Below are positions 1 to 12,548 of a stretch of DNA of 64,000 bases, piece after piece (the stretch's first letter is position 1; every line of letters starts with the position of its first letter). The position numbers and the translations under genes are program-made. Below the pieces are notes generated by a model, which had not been told where the DNA came from, ran no database searches, and was given only the letters and a program-made list of their open reading frames with translations. The stretch is from Zonotrichia leucophrys gambelii (Eukaryota > Chordata > Aves > Passeriformes > Passerellidae), in assembly GCF_028769735.1 (NCBI RefSeq), contig NC_088186.1, positions 11,067,001 through 11,131,000 of the forward strand. Reading direction: 5' to 3'.

Positions 1-153
1 GACCCTCCTTGCCTTGGTTTCCCTGCTGTGGTGCATGTGATGGAGGCTGCCTGTGCCAGGGGTGCCCAGCATGGGTTTGTGCCCTGGGCAGGCAGGAGGT
101 GCCCGGGGAGCGCCATGGCCATCTCACTGACCTCCCCCTCTCTCTTCTCTCAG

Positions 154-247
154 GTGTGCAACTGCAACAAGTACCTGAAGGTCCCACGGGAGAGGATGAA
201 GCAGCTGGTGGAGAGCAGCAGACGAGTGTCAGGGGAGCACAGTGCAG
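154..247 (+). CDS. EXD3: EXD3 penultimate coding exon
   Basis: This 94-bp exon starts in phase 0 (gtg tgc aac tgc) and ends one base into a Gly codon. The acceptor is a pyrimidine tract ending ctcag and the donor is gtgagt. It supplies the first half (CNC) of the Mut7-C zinc ribbon and the basic segment KVPRERMKQLV. Positions 1-153 are the end of the preceding intron. Confidence 0.85.
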
Positions 248-3200
248 GTGAGTGAGTGGGTGATTCCCCCTCCTGTGCCCTTCCCTGGGACTCACTGCTC
301 TGGACAGAGCAGGACCATCCCCCTGGGCCTGGGGCTTTCTCAGAGGGGGATGAGAGTGCCCTGCCATCAACCTGCCACGGGCTGCAGACCCACAGAGCTC
401 TTTCATGTCCGATCTATGTCTCTGGCCTGGCTGCCCTGTCCTGCCCTGCAAGGCACAGGGTCGTGCATGGGATTGCCCAGCCGGGGCAGTTGGTGACATG
501 CCAGCAGTGGCTCAAGTGACAGCCTGAGGCCTTCATCACCTGAAAGTGAAAAACTCAGCTTGGGTGGTGAAATGCCTCCTGGCTGGGGCTGCTCACAGTG
601 CCTTCCTCACCTGCTCAGTGCCTCTTGAATTAGGTCAGGCTGCAGGGAGCTGAGTCAGTGCAGCCTGCCCCAGCAGGCTCAAGGGAGAGAAGGCTCCTCC
701 ATACCCCAAGGTGCATTGACCCACACACACTCCTTCCCTCAGGGAGACCCATTGTGGTGGCAAACGACACCCATGGCAGACCGGAATGGGAACGTGCCCC
801 CGCTGCTGCTCCAGGGCAGCCCAGTCTCTGCTGCAGCCCTTTGGTGCGTCCCTTCCCATCTGCTGACAGCAGGGAACAGGGGAAGTGGTGGCTGCCGGGC
901 GCTCCTGGCCAGCTGGGGCTGTGCTGGGGCTGCACGTGTGGCTGTGGGCATGAGGAACGTGGTGGGGCAGCTGTTCCCAGGGTGCCTGGGAGTGCTGTGC
1001 CTCCCCAGAGGCCGGGACATCCTCCCCAGCGGTTTCTCTGGTGAGGGCATTCTCTGCGTGTGTACCCAGCGACCAGACAGGCCAGTTCAGCCAGTTCCAG
1101 AGTATGGGAAATAGAAATGCTGTGCTTTGTGTTCAGAGTGAGCCGCTTTCCCTTCCCCCTTTGGGATGAGGTGGATGGAGCTGGGAGGGTCTCACACAGC
1201 ACCATCGCTCCCCCACACAGACTCTTTCAGGACCACCTTGCTCTGCTTCTTACCCTCCATCTGCAACAGCCTGTGTCCCCACTGGGCCGTGCAGTCTCCT
1301 GCTGGGTCCCCCCATGGACCTGGGGGTTCATGGGGAAGGAGCAGGAGGGACCCCTGTACTGGCCATGTCAGCCATGGCATTGGAGGGTCCTGCAATGGGG
1401 AACATGCTCTGCCCCGAGCAGGCAGGGCATGGACCCGAGGTGCCACAGCATCCCCAGAGGGGTGGTGGAGACATGAGACAGAAGCTGTGATTCCCAGACA
1501 GGTGGGCATGGCAGGGCTGGAGACTCACAGCAGAGCCCCTGTGACCCAGGGCTCTGGCCCCCTCCTGGGGGTTCCGTTTCTGTCTGGATTTTGCCAGGAG
1601 CTGCAGGGATTGCAAGCAGGGATCGCAAGTGTGAGCTTGACTAGGTTGCCCCAAAATGTCCCACCTTGGGTCAGATATTCAGGAAGACAAACAGGAGGGT
1701 GTGCTGACAGTGTTCTGTCAATGCTTGGTGGGGACGGTGGTGGCATTGGAACAGGCTGGGCAGCCACAGAAGTGGGTCAATAAGAAAAATCTCACCTGTT
1801 CCCTGATTTCCTTTACATTTTCCTGCTGCAGCAGTTGGTGGCAGGATCTGCTCTGCCCTTGTCATGGCCCAACACATGGCATGGGGGTGTTCAGCACCCA
1901 CAGCCACACACCAGGACTGTCCCCTGTCCCATGACTCCAGCCCAGGCCACGTTGTCCCTATCATGCCCCTGTGCATGGCCCAGACCATGGCCAGGTGCTG
2001 CTGCTTGGCAAGAAATGCCTTTTCCCTGCTCCTGCTTCCAGGCAAGGAGGGAACCTCCTCCCACGGGGGACTCACCTCTCCAGGGAGGAGCTGGTGGGTG
2101 CTGGAGCAGGTGGGTGATGGGGACAGATCCTTCAGGACCACCTCTCAACACAAGTCTGCATCTGGCCCAGGTGCTCCCAAGTGCTGGGGTCCAGCAACCA
2201 GTGCTGCTCCATTTGGTCCCTGGATTTTTATAGCAGGGCTTCCAAGAGATGAAAGGACAATTATTCATCCTGTAATAGCTCACTTTTACTTGGACCTAGG
2301 ACTTTCACAGGTTTTAGGGAACATAATCCTTGACACAGACACATTTTCCCTGCGTGAGGGTTTTGACAGAAGTGCTGCAAATGGTTTCAAGCCCTGACAG
2401 CTTTTCCCTGTGATTTCCCAGTGGGATGCTGTGAGCAGCTCAGGTGCCTGGAGCAGACAGGGGCAGAGAGGGGAGCAGGGCTGTGGGTCACCACAGGGCA
2501 CAGGCAAGTGCTCCCTGCAGGCAGTGACAGACTGTAGCTCCCAAGGGAGCCAGGGGAATGGGCTGTGTCACAGCCTCTTGTCTGCTATGGGGAACTCTTG
2601 CTTAGTCAGTGCAGTAAAACCAGCTGGCACAGGGCCCCAGAGCTCGGTGGGTGCTCTGCCAGATGAAATCTGGTCTCTGGGAAAGGCGAGGATGTAGCAC
2701 ATTCCATTGGGTTGCGAGCTGCCAAACAGAGGAGGCGAATTTAATTGCAAAATCTCCCCTCACCATCTAAAATGTGCTGCAAAAGATGTAAACAGTGGAT
2801 CTTGCTGCTCCTGAGCCGGTGGTGCTGAGCAGGCAGGGTGCAGCCTGCACTGCCATGCTGGGTGGGCACCCTCCCTGGGCAGCTGCCAGTGCTGGGGCTC
2901 AGACACAGGTGCAGGACACGTCCCCGATGGCCCCAGCGGTGCTGCAGGAGCAGCTGGGGTGTCCCTGCACTGGTGGCAGGATGGCATCGAGCACCTGCGG
3001 CACCCACCTTGCCCCTGCCAGCCTGAGCAGTGACTTAGGGTTTCTTTCCCTTCTCAGACCTTGGCTCTGAGCCTGGGGAAAAGCCAGCAGAGACAGCTCA
3101 AGGCAGGTGGGAGGAAGAGCTGCAGGCCACAGTGTGGGGAAGGCTGGGATGCCAGCAGGACTGTCCCTCCTCTACAGCCACCACACTCGGGCAGCTGAGG

Positions 3201-6200
3201 TCATGGGCTGGTGGGACCCACTCGCCTGAGCCAGGAGCTCTGATGGATGGCAGGAAGAGTCCCCTGCATGCCCGAAGCCCTACAGCTGGAGGCTTTCCTG
3301 ATCTACAGTGTTTGGCTTTGCTGTGAGCATCACACTTGTCTTGTTGCCATGTGGAAAAGGTGTGAGATGGATCCTTGTGCTGTCCTGGGAGTGTTCTTGC
3401 ACACATGGATCCTCACTGCTTTGTACCAAACTCCATTTGTAGGGCCAAGGCACCCCCATTGTCTTGGGCTGCTCTGAATACTCCTGCATGGAAGGGGATG
3501 AGTTCCTGAGGGGTTGCACCCCTGGATCCAGGGGCTCCCCTGCCCCCTTCAGCCACCCCATGCATTTAGGCTCTCTTTTCTCCAGGGTGCAACAGAATAA
3601 CAGGAGCATCTTCACGTGCCCAAGCAGGCCATGGATGGGACCAGGGGCTGCAGTGGTGAGAGCAGCCAGAAGCACCCCCCAGGCTCAGCCAGCTCTCCCT
3701 CTTCAGTGGGATTCACTTGCTCATTTGGGAAAGCAGGGCATGGCTGGGAGCCGGGGCCAGCGCTGTGTGTGCTGGTTTGCAGAGCTCTGCTGTGCCTGCT
3801 GCCAGGGCGCTGTGCCCAGCGGGGCCGGGAAGGAGCTGGGGCCATTCAGAGCCGGGACCACTGCGTGCTGCTCCCAGCACTGGTACAGGGGCTGGCAGGC
3901 CTCTCTCCACAGCGGCACGGGGAGAGGAGAGCAGCTGGAGCTGCCTCTTGCTTGAGCTCATCCTCCCTCCTCCACCCTGGGAACATCTTAAGATCACGGC
4001 CAGGCTGCTGCAGCCCAGGTTGCACAATCCTGGGTCCTTTGTCCTTTGCTTATCTGCCTTATTGAGGAGGAAAAGATAACCAGGCATCTTCAGTGCCCTG
4101 CAATCAGCACATTTCTCAGGCTCGTAACTACTCTTATCAGGCTGATCTCTCACCGAGGCCGAGGTTTCCCATGCACCTTTGTACTCCAAGAATGCTCCCA
4201 GGTCTGTGTTCAGCCTTGTGCAAAGCCTCGACAAAACTTTGAGCTTCCTCCCCAGCCCCCAGGCCTGGCTGCCCTGAGCCCCACATACGCTGCGAGGGCT
4301 CTGGTGGGGCAGGGCTGGGGCTGGCACAGGGCTCAGGCTGGCACAGGGCTCAGGCTGGCACAGGGCTGCCAGACCCACAGCCTCTCCAGAGGCAGCAGGA
4401 GCTGCCAGGTGCTTGCCTGAGCCAGCTGGGACAGGCACCCAGCTCCTCGCCCCAAGGCCTTGGTTGGGGCCAGGGTGACACAGAGGGACCTGGGCTAGAA
4501 CAGGGCCCTGGGGCAGGATTTTGGGCAGGAGTACCTGGCTCCCTGGGAAGTTGTTGGCTGCCACCCTGATACTGAAACCCTGGGGGAGCCCAGAGCTCAC
4601 ACAGTGGGGACAGGTTGTTCCAAGACAAATCAGGGCTGGGTGGGCTGGGAAAGGGGAATGGGCAGAGGTTCAAAAGAGGATTGCCCTGATCCTGCTCGTC
4701 CCATCTTTCCAAGCCCTGCTGTGCCCCCCTGTCCTGCTGGGAAGTCCCGGTGCTGTCCCAGTAGTGCTGACCCAGCATTCCAGCATTGCAGCTGACACAA
4801 AAGGCTGGAGGGACTGCAGGTCACCAGTGTCACCATCACGGTGGCCTTTCAATGTGTCCCCACTAAGAGCCCCTCTGTGTGGGGGAATGTGCATCCCCTT
4901 GCCCACGGTGGGCAGCCCCTGTGCTGTCCCATGTCCATCCCACTGGCTTCAGCCCCATGTGCATGAGCAGGACCTTGCAGTGAGGCACATGAAGCTGCAG
5001 CTTCTGTCTCATCCCTATCTTGGGACAAGTCACTTTGCCCCCACAGCCTCCCTGTGGCAATAGTTCAGGGTTTTTGTGGGACCACCAGAGTGTTCCCGGT
5101 GACTGTGGGTCTCAGAGGCTGCCACGTCCCTTCAGGTGAAGGGACTGTTGGTCCCTTGGACTGCCCAGAGCCTGTTCAGTGCCCAGGCTGTGGGATGGGC
5201 CTCTGGCATGGGTCTGCCCCACTGTCTTGGTGCTGGTGATTGGGGGCTGAAAGAAGGAGCTCCTGCTGCACCCACCTCATGGAGCATGGGGCCACCCCAC
5301 CCTGGCATACAGCAGGGGCTTGAGCAGAAAGCAGGGCTGCTGCAGAGGTGACAAGTGTGTGCAGAGGTGGGATCCCACCACTGATAGTGGCCCTGCTTAG
5401 CTCAGGAAAGAACCTGATGCAGAAATAAGCAGAATGGGGGTGCTGCAGAATCCCCTCTCCCCTGGCAGTGAGACATCACAGTGGGAAGAGCAGCAGTTTT
5501 TGCTGTTCCCATGGGATTCATTCCCACAGGTGAGCAGGGGTGTGCAGGAGCTGTGAGAGGGGAGCATGGGTGAGGCCAGCAGGAGATGGCTCTTGTGCTG
5601 AGGACTGCCCAGCTGGGGACAGTGCTGGGGGACAACTGCTGCTGCCTGTGGAGCTCTGCAGCACTCACGTGGGGGTGCTCAGCTTTGGGGGGCTGCAGGG
5701 CTCAGCCCCTCACCCAGGGTCTGTCATCCCCAGGGTGACCCTGCCAAGAGGAGGAGAGGTGAGTGAGAGGCAAAGGGGTTTTTATTTTCAAGATGTTTTA
5801 TAATGGGATTATTAGTTCCCAAGAAGTGTTTCGAATTGATTTGGTAAGGAATGGCTTTCCTTTCTCCTCCGCGGCGATGCGGTGGGAATCCAGCCCTTGG
5901 TGTGAACCTCACAGAGCTCTGCAAGCCACAGATCTGACAAGCTCCCAGCACAAAGGAGGGATACACTGGGCTCCCCTGCACCCTACTCATGCCTTTTGCT
6001 CCATCTCTCCTGGAACTCCAGGGTGTGCAGCGTCCCAAGGGAGCCGTGGCTCTGCTGGAGAGGCCTCTGCCTGTCTGAAAGGGGAGAAAAATCCCTCCCT
6101 CAAGCCCTCCCCCCTCTTTCCTCTGGAAACCCCTGTTTTTCTGGGGGACCCAGCCTTTCCCAGCTCAGTTTTCCCGCATGCCCCGCTGGCATCCTGTGCG

Positions 6201-8950
6201 TGGCGCCTGGTGGCCCTTTCACCCTGTCGGTGAGGGGAGCACAGGCATCTTCAAAAGCCCTGGGAAGAATTTGGTGGGAGGGGGAGAAGGGGTTTTACAA
6301 GCTCCCATTCAGAAATGGTCACTTTGAAGTGATGTAGCATTTTCAATCCTTTGAAGAGCCACAATTAGGAGGGGGCTGGTGCAAGCAAAGGCAAAACTAC
6401 GGGGTGACCATCACAGCTTTTCTCTCCTCAGGCTTTTAAGGGATGAACTTTCCCTCCCTGCCTGCCTTTTTCCCACGAGCCCAGGGGGTGGGATTGGGGT
6501 GTTTGGGGGAGCTGGAAGTTTCTCATCCCCCTGTGCAGGGAAGGAGGAGTTTGCCATTGGCTTTGCCCACCAGCAGCAGGACAGCAGAGGGAGCGTGGTG
6601 GAAGAGAGAGCAAATTGCTCCACATCCCTGCAGGCATACGGAATGGCAGTGCCCTGTCAGTGTGCTGGTGCCATGCTCTGTCCAGGGAAATTTTAGGGTC
6701 CGTGATGGGGAAAGCTGTTGGCCATGGATGCTGTGTGCTCTCAGTGTCATTTCCATTGCGTTGGATCTTAAAGTCCCACCCAAGGTCCCTTCGAGATCTG
6801 GAGCACAAGAGCAGAGAGGATAGGAGAAAAAAGGGTGCCCAGTCTGAGGCCACCCCATGCCACCAAACACAGGAGCAGCACAGGGCAGAGTGGGGTGGGA
6901 ACAGAGTGAGGACAGAGCCGCTGTTCTTGCCTTGGGGATCTGCCACCCACTGGCAGGCTTCATCCTGGAGAAACCCCTGGGAAATGGATCCCCCTCCACA
7001 CCCCTGCTCTGGACGGCTCAGGAATCTCCCCAGAGCAGCCTGGGTGTTTCGCCACTTGCCAGAAATTTGAGAAAATGGGAAATTGAGGTCACTGTTTTCC
7101 CTTTAAGGATAGATGTCAGTGTCCAAAGCAAATGTGGGGGGTGAAGGAAAGGCCTATCCGTGAGTGAGGCCATGGGGCAGCTGTTCAGGGCACAGTCCTG
7201 ATGAGCCCAACTCTTGCCCAGTGTCTCAGATGGGACTTGGGGCTGCCTCTTGTGCTGTGGCAGCAAACCCCAGACTAGTGCTACTGCTGGGCAATGTGGT
7301 GGTGAAAGGCTGGCCTGCAAATCCCCCATGAAAACATCCCCAGTGGCAGCCATGACCCGGAGCACGGCTGTTGATGTGCTGGGAAGCGGGGGTGACCGTG
7401 CCCCACCAGCTTGGGCTGGCAATCTGCCCTGGGGAGGTGTGGAAGGTCTGGGGGGGTCTGGGGAACACCCCTGAACCAGGCTCTGCTGTGAGCTGAGCCT
7501 TCCCCACCTCCCCCGTGGCTCTTTCTGCCCAGACCCCACGGCATAGCTCGGGGGTGACTCTGCCAGGCCAGGACAGCCCTGCCAGGATGGGATGGCCATT
7601 TCAGGGCTGTTCCCAGCCAGGTTCCCCCAGCATGTCCCAGCTCCTGATGGCTCTGGAATGGAGGGAAGGGCCAGCTGGGAATGCTGGTGTCCTTCTCCAT
7701 CCCAGCTGGCTCCTGGCTCCTGTGATCCTGAAAAGTGTGGGGTGAACACCCCAGAAGTGCCGCTAGAGCGATGCAGGATACCTTTTGTTGCCTTAATTGG
7801 TGCCTGAGCAGGACAGATCCCCCTGCCACAATGGGGACATCCCGCAGCAACAACTGCAGCCTGTTCCCTGCCAGGCCCCCGGATGGATGGGGGGCAGCTC
7901 AGCCTTCGGCCTCCTCTGCCCGGGTCTGGGGAGCTGCCATGCCCCGGGAGAGCCCGGCGGGTCCGGCCTGCGGCTCGGGACACTCCTGTGCCAGGGCAGC
8001 GATCCTGGCACAGGGCTGGGGGCACAGGGGCAGCACTGGGGTGTGAGGGTGTGGGGACAGCTCAGGGACCCACGTCACTGTCACTGTGCCCCTTGCCCAG
8101 GGTACGGGGGAGGTCACACACTGGGGAAGGGGCCCAAGGCCCGGTCTGTGTGGGCAGGCCGGGAGAGTCGAGGGTGCCGTTGGCAACTGTTCCCGGTGGC
8201 GGTTTGATTAAAGCAGCAGCAGCAGCAGGGGTTTGCCTGCTCTTTGTCTGCCCCATAACGCAGCCGGGCATGGGGGCACAGCCCTGCTCAGAGAGTAGCC
8301 TGGCCTGGCCTGTGACCGGGAGGGAAGCCAGCACACCCAGAGCAGCAGCAGCAGCACTGCAGCCATCACCCAGCACGGGACAGGCCCCAGGACACGGCAA
8401 AGGAACTGCAGGGGAGCGAGTGGCTGCACGGGTGCCACGCTCAGGGCAGGCAGCTGCTGGGTGCTGGTGACAACCACCCGAATTCAGGGGATGCTCCTCC
8501 CTGAGATGCAGGGCACAGCCTGGAGCCCTGCAGGGAGGACAGGCCCATCACAGGGTGGCTCACTCAGTTAAGCACAGATTCCACTCATGACACCGGTGGC
8601 TGGTGGTTTGTCTGCTGTCTCCTCTCTCCACAGGCTGCCCGGGGAGCCGGAGCTGCGGTGCCACCGTGCCAGGCTGTGACACTGCCCAGGCTGGCTGCGC
8701 CCCACACGGCGAGCAGGCAGAGGGCACGGAGCTGTGTGGGGCAGCCACGGGGCTGGCAGGGGACACGGCCCTGCAGGTCACTGCCATCCCCCCCGGAGTG
8801 CTGGACAGAGCAGAGCTCACTGACTTCTACTGCTGCACCTGCTGTGGGAAAGTATTTTGGGAAGGGTCCCATTTTGGACGCGTCGTGTCCCAGTTTCAGG
8901 ATGTTCTTGTGGCCTCTGGGGACACACAGAGCATCTATGAGCTGAGCTGA
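154..8950 (+). CDS. EXD3: EXD3 (exonuclease 3'-5' domain-containing 3 / Mut7-like), C-terminal two coding exons, 5' partial
   Basis: Seen: two exons joined in frame, 154-247 (after a cag acceptor, ending before gtgagt, leaving one base) and 8634-8950 (after ccacag, ending at a TGA at 8948-8950). They join through a split Gly codon. The first encodes VCNCNKYLKVPRERMKQLV. The second has a Cys-rich, poorly conserved linker and then FYCCTCCGKVFW and EGSHFGRVVSQFQDVL. The CxC pair followed by a CxxC-G-K-V-[FY]-W block and GSHF/Y is the zinc-ribbon end of the Mut7-C RNase domain, which in EXD3 follows a DEDD 3'-5' exonuclease domain. Only about 136 codons lie in the window; the exonuclease domain is upstream. 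The predicted role is RNA 3'-end exonuclease, by homology to nematode Mut-7. NRARP follows in the same orientation, as in mammals, which supports the call. A missed short exon inside the 8.4 kb intron is possible but not needed for the frame. Confidence 0.88.
248..8633 (+). other. EXD3: Last intron of EXD3 (8.4 kb)
   Basis: This is GC-rich unique sequence with no convincing coding exon on either strand; the many open frames have no family-like features and follow from the base composition. It contains a 17-bp minisatellite (4321-4366), CAG runs near 8213-8227, and two AT-rich islands (about 2225-2360 and 5765-5870) that stand out from the surrounding composition. Confidence 0.6.
4321..4366. 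repeat. Short 17-bp tandem repeat in EXD3 intron
   Basis: The unit ctggcacagggctcagg starts at 4321, 4338 and 4355, giving about 2.7 near-perfect copies. This is a typical GC-rich intronic minisatellite with no sign of function. Confidence 0.8.
8634..8950 (+). CDS. EXD3: EXD3 terminal coding exon
   Basis: The acceptor is cctctctccacag. The reading frame is open from the splice site to TGA at 8948-8950. The first 60 or so residues are a low-conservation Cys/Gly/Ala linker. The last 45 hold the second half of the zinc ribbon (FYCCTCCGKVFW) and the helix after it. The protein ends ASGDTQSIYELS. Confidence 0.87.
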
Positions 8951-9200
8951 GGAGAAGCATGGGGGCTCCCCAGGGGAACTGGGACTGCCTGGTGAACCTC
9001 AGCAGATTTTGGGCTGTGGGTTTCTGGAGAGAGGCTGGAAGTGGGGAGGCAGGAGCTCTCATTTTGGGATCCATCACGGAGAGCACTGTCACAGGTGCAC
9101 CAGTGGTTTGCAACAGCCCAAAAATACATGGCCTCTATGAGATCATTAAAGCAGAGGTGGCTGAAGAATGGGCCCTTTGCTTTATTTCTGCCCCTCTCCA
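8951..9200 (+). terminator. EXD3: EXD3 3' UTR and probable polyadenylation signal
   Basis: About 195 bp after the stop there is an ATTAAA hexamer at 9145-9150, followed by a G/T-rich stretch. This is the first good poly(A) signal after the EXD3 stop. Other AATAAA hexamers occur at 10105-10110 and 10397-10402 and could serve as distal sites. Confidence 0.5.
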
Positions 9201-12200
9201 AACTACACATGGCAAGATGATGGGAGGGCTCTGCTGAACAAAACCACCACCCCAGCAGTGCAGACTCCACTCACCCACACACCCCAGTGCCTCTCTGCCC
9301 TCTCACTCATGGGGAGCAGGAGCTGCATCCCCAACAGCAGCACAGGGCAGAGAGCACCCTGAGCACTGCCAGCCTGTGGGACATGTGCCAAGCCTCAGCC
9401 CATCCCCAGCATCCTGCTCACCCTGGCCCTGCGCTCCCAGCACTCCTGGAGGCAGCTGGCGGGCACAGGCACAGAGCTCTGGGGAGGCTGAGCATTGCTG
9501 GGCTCAGGGAAATTCCTGGTGCACCACAATGCCCACTGGCACCTGCACCCCCTGTGCTGCAGCCTGGGGTGCCCCAGCAGGGCCAGGCTGGTCCTGAGGG
9601 GCTCCCACTGGTGCCAAAGCTGCCAGCCCCTTCCTCCCCTGGGGAGACACCTCAGCACAGCCCGTGCCCAGGCTCTGCACTGGGTACACAGCAGGGACAA
9701 GGAGGTGTGTGGGCCCACTAATACCAGGAACTGGAATCACTGGTGGGACTGGCCAGAGGAGGCTGCATCTCACCATGGAGATGCCAGGCAGGTCCTGAAG
9801 CTCCAGGGGGCTGCTGCCCAGTGTCTCCTGATCAATGGCCAGGCTCACACCACTCCATCCTGAACAGAGCATCATCTGCAAAATTCCCCCTCTAATCTGT
9901 TTTAACTGCCAGGCCTTGCTGTTATTGTTGAGAGGGCCTGAGGAGTTCTTGGCTGAGGTGTGACATTTATGGGCTAGTGAAGCACTGGCCCAGGCAGCTC
10001 ATGCTGCAGTGCAGGACTCATTTTCCCTCTTCCAAAGGTCCTGGCTACATGCTGCCAGGGGCTCCTTCCTCCCAGGGACATCTCACCCTCTAGCTCAATG
10101 CTTTAATAAAAGAAACACACCATTTTCCCACTTTAAATAGTCTTCTTTTCCATAGGATCCATAATATTAATGCCTGAGCATTAATTGGTACAAGTGACCC
10201 TAAAAGGCAGCCACCCCCACACTGCCAGTACCGGGCACTGAGCAGCCCAAGCCCCTCAGGCTCCACACAGACTCATCCTTGTGTCAGCATCCTGCTTCCT
10301 CAGGGTTTGCTCTGGGACGGCAGAAACTGGGGATGAGTCAAAGCAGGAATGATGCACTGCTGGCCCCCACAATGTGCACTGCTTTGTCTGCCATGAAATA
10401 AAACTCTCCAAAATGGGATTAACCTTTCCAGGTCCTGTTTAGGGGAAGCTGCTGAGCCACATGCACATCTGACCGACCACTCATGGGCACTTCTGGCCTT
10501 TGCTTGCTGGGTTTCCCAGAGCTGTGGTTCCACATTCATCTGCCACTGCTTCTGCTGTGGCGGGAAGCTCACACGAGATGGGGACACACAGCCCTGTCCC
10601 TCACCTGGGGACAGCTGCCTAGAAGGTGCCTTTCCCTCTGATCCCTGGGGACAGCAGGGTCACCTCCTGCTCAGCTCCAGGATTTTATCTGCTTGAGAGC
10701 TGAGCTCTTGTGCTTACAGTCAGGGCTGTGCTAGGGCGGGGTCCCATGGCTGGGACTTGCTCTAGGACACCCACCCAGGACAGAACCCAGCAAGCAGTGT
10801 GTGCCTGTGGACATGGCACAAAACAGCTTCTAGAGGATTCTGTCCAGCTCCTGGGGATGGGGACAGGAGCAGTGGCTGGGACCCAACACAGCACCTCTTC
10901 CTCCTTGCTGCCCACAGGAGGGGGTGCCATGGTGGGAAGTGTGCAGCAAGGTCACCTCCAACCATAGACACGGTCAACAGCGAATTCCACATGAGATTAG
11001 CCTTGAGGAGCATCCAGGAGGTAATAAATTGTCCAGTTTTGAATGATGGATACATATCAAAGGGAATTAAAGCAGCTTTCTAATCAGCCTACAATATTGT
11101 TTCCTTATCTGGCCGCTTAAAAAAATAATTACAAAATCCCATTGTCTGTGTCATACTAATGTTTAACATTTATTAGGGCAGTAATGAGCCCTCCTTGGTT
11201 TTATGGAGCCGTTTGATCCTGCGTGGGAAGGGAGCTGCAGCAGTGCTGTGCAGGGACAAGCGCTCTGGGTGGGCTCCCGTGGATCCCCGGCTGCCTCACC
11301 TGTGCTCAGCCCTGCCTCTGCGTGACAGGATGTCATCATGAGGGACCCTGGGATGGAACAGCACTGAGGAAGGGTTTTATTGCTCTTTATCATGAATGAG
11401 ATCTGGCTGAGCAGCATCTATCCCTCAGCCCTGGGAAACCACACGCTGCATCGGATGTCAGACGGTTCCTCTCCTCTCCCTGTGTACTCCCGCACATCCT
11501 TCAGAGTCTGACGGGGACAAGGTGTTTGATGCTCAGGCCAGCTTTAGTTTACAAATGAATATATCAACATTGTTCCTCATCAGGCAGGAATGCACTTCCC
11601 TCCCTTCTCCCCCACCTTATCCCCATCCCCTTCTGAGCAAACTTCCTTCCTCCTGTAATCTGGAGCGGAAACCTCGCCACATATTTGACCGGCTCACAGA
11701 AATCAGCTCAGTGTTCCCTGGCATGACTTTGTGCCTTGAACTAGGGCTGGCTGGTCCCTAAGGCAGCCAGCAAGGCACGGGAGGAGGAGGAGGAGGAGGA
11801 GGACAGGGGCTGTATCACTGCTCATCCTCATCCTGGACCCAGTCTTCCAGCCAGATGCTCCAGTCGAGCTCCCAGTTGCTCAGCTGCCATTTTCAAACAC
11901 ACCAGTGTCGTTTTGGACACAGATCCAGACTGAGCTGCCTGTGAACTCCAGCCCTTGTGCTCCCCACACCACGGGAATGCTGCTCCCACAGGGCAGGGTC
12001 ACTGCTCTCAGTGAGGGGGGAGGAGAGAGGTGGCTGTTGAGAAGGGACATTTGCATCAACCAGGGGCCGTTTGCTCCCTGGGGAATGGCCTGGGACCAGA
12101 CCTTTCCCATCTACCTGCCAAAATGTGGGCATGACCTTAGGCAAATGAGCTTCCACCACTCCCCAGGCATGTGTCCCATGGAGGCTGTGGCCGTGTCACC

Positions 12201-12390
12201 CCCAAGCCTGCTTAGATCCCAGGGCTGTCTCCAAGGAGCAGTCAGCAGGTACAGAGGCCACTCCTGGTGGGCTGTAATGAGTCTTTCTGGGGGAACTGTG
12301 CAGTGGGAGCAGTGGGATGACATGTCCCCATCCTACAGTCACCACAAAGGAGTGGCCATGCAGTGCAACCAAACAGATTGGCCATAGCAG
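9200..12390. other. Gene-free flank between EXD3 and NRARP, proximal part
   Basis: I find no supportable gene. Open frames here lack recognisable domains. The notable part is a low-GC block at about 10965-11200 inside GC-rich DNA, rich in TAAT, ATTA and a TTATCT (GATA-type) motif, which is a candidate conserved regulatory element. A short GGA/GAG purine repeat lies at about 11778-11803. Confidence 0.5.
11778..11803. repeat. (GGA)n trinucleotide microsatellite
   Basis: About eight perfect GGA/GAG triplets in the intergenic DNA between EXD3 and NRARP. It is a simple sequence repeat. Confidence 0.85.
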
Positions 12391-12548
12391 CTGTGGCTGC
12401 CCCTGGATCACTTGAAGTATCCAAAGCCAGGTTGGACAGGGCTTGGAGCACCCTGGGATAGTGGAAGGTGTCCCTGCCCATGGCAGGGGGTGTGACAAAA
12501 TGAGTTTTAAAGGTCACTTCCAACCCAAACCAGTCTGTGATTCTGTGG
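12391..12548 (+). mobile_element. CR1 LINE fragment, 5'-truncated, + strand
   Basis: The stretch reads like the end of an avian CR1 element: ctgtggctgcccctgga, then gttggacagggcttgga, then ggtcacttccaacccaaac. It closes with the 8-mer 3' repeat ttctgtgattctgtgg at about 12533-12548. Only about 160 bp of the 3' end survives, as is usual for CR1. It is diverged and non-coding. Confidence 0.85.

Noticed and set aside
7018..8025. 335-codon reverse-strand open frame in the EXD3 intron
   Set aside because: Composition is Pro/Ser/Gly-rich translation of GC-rich DNA without family motifs or splice support.
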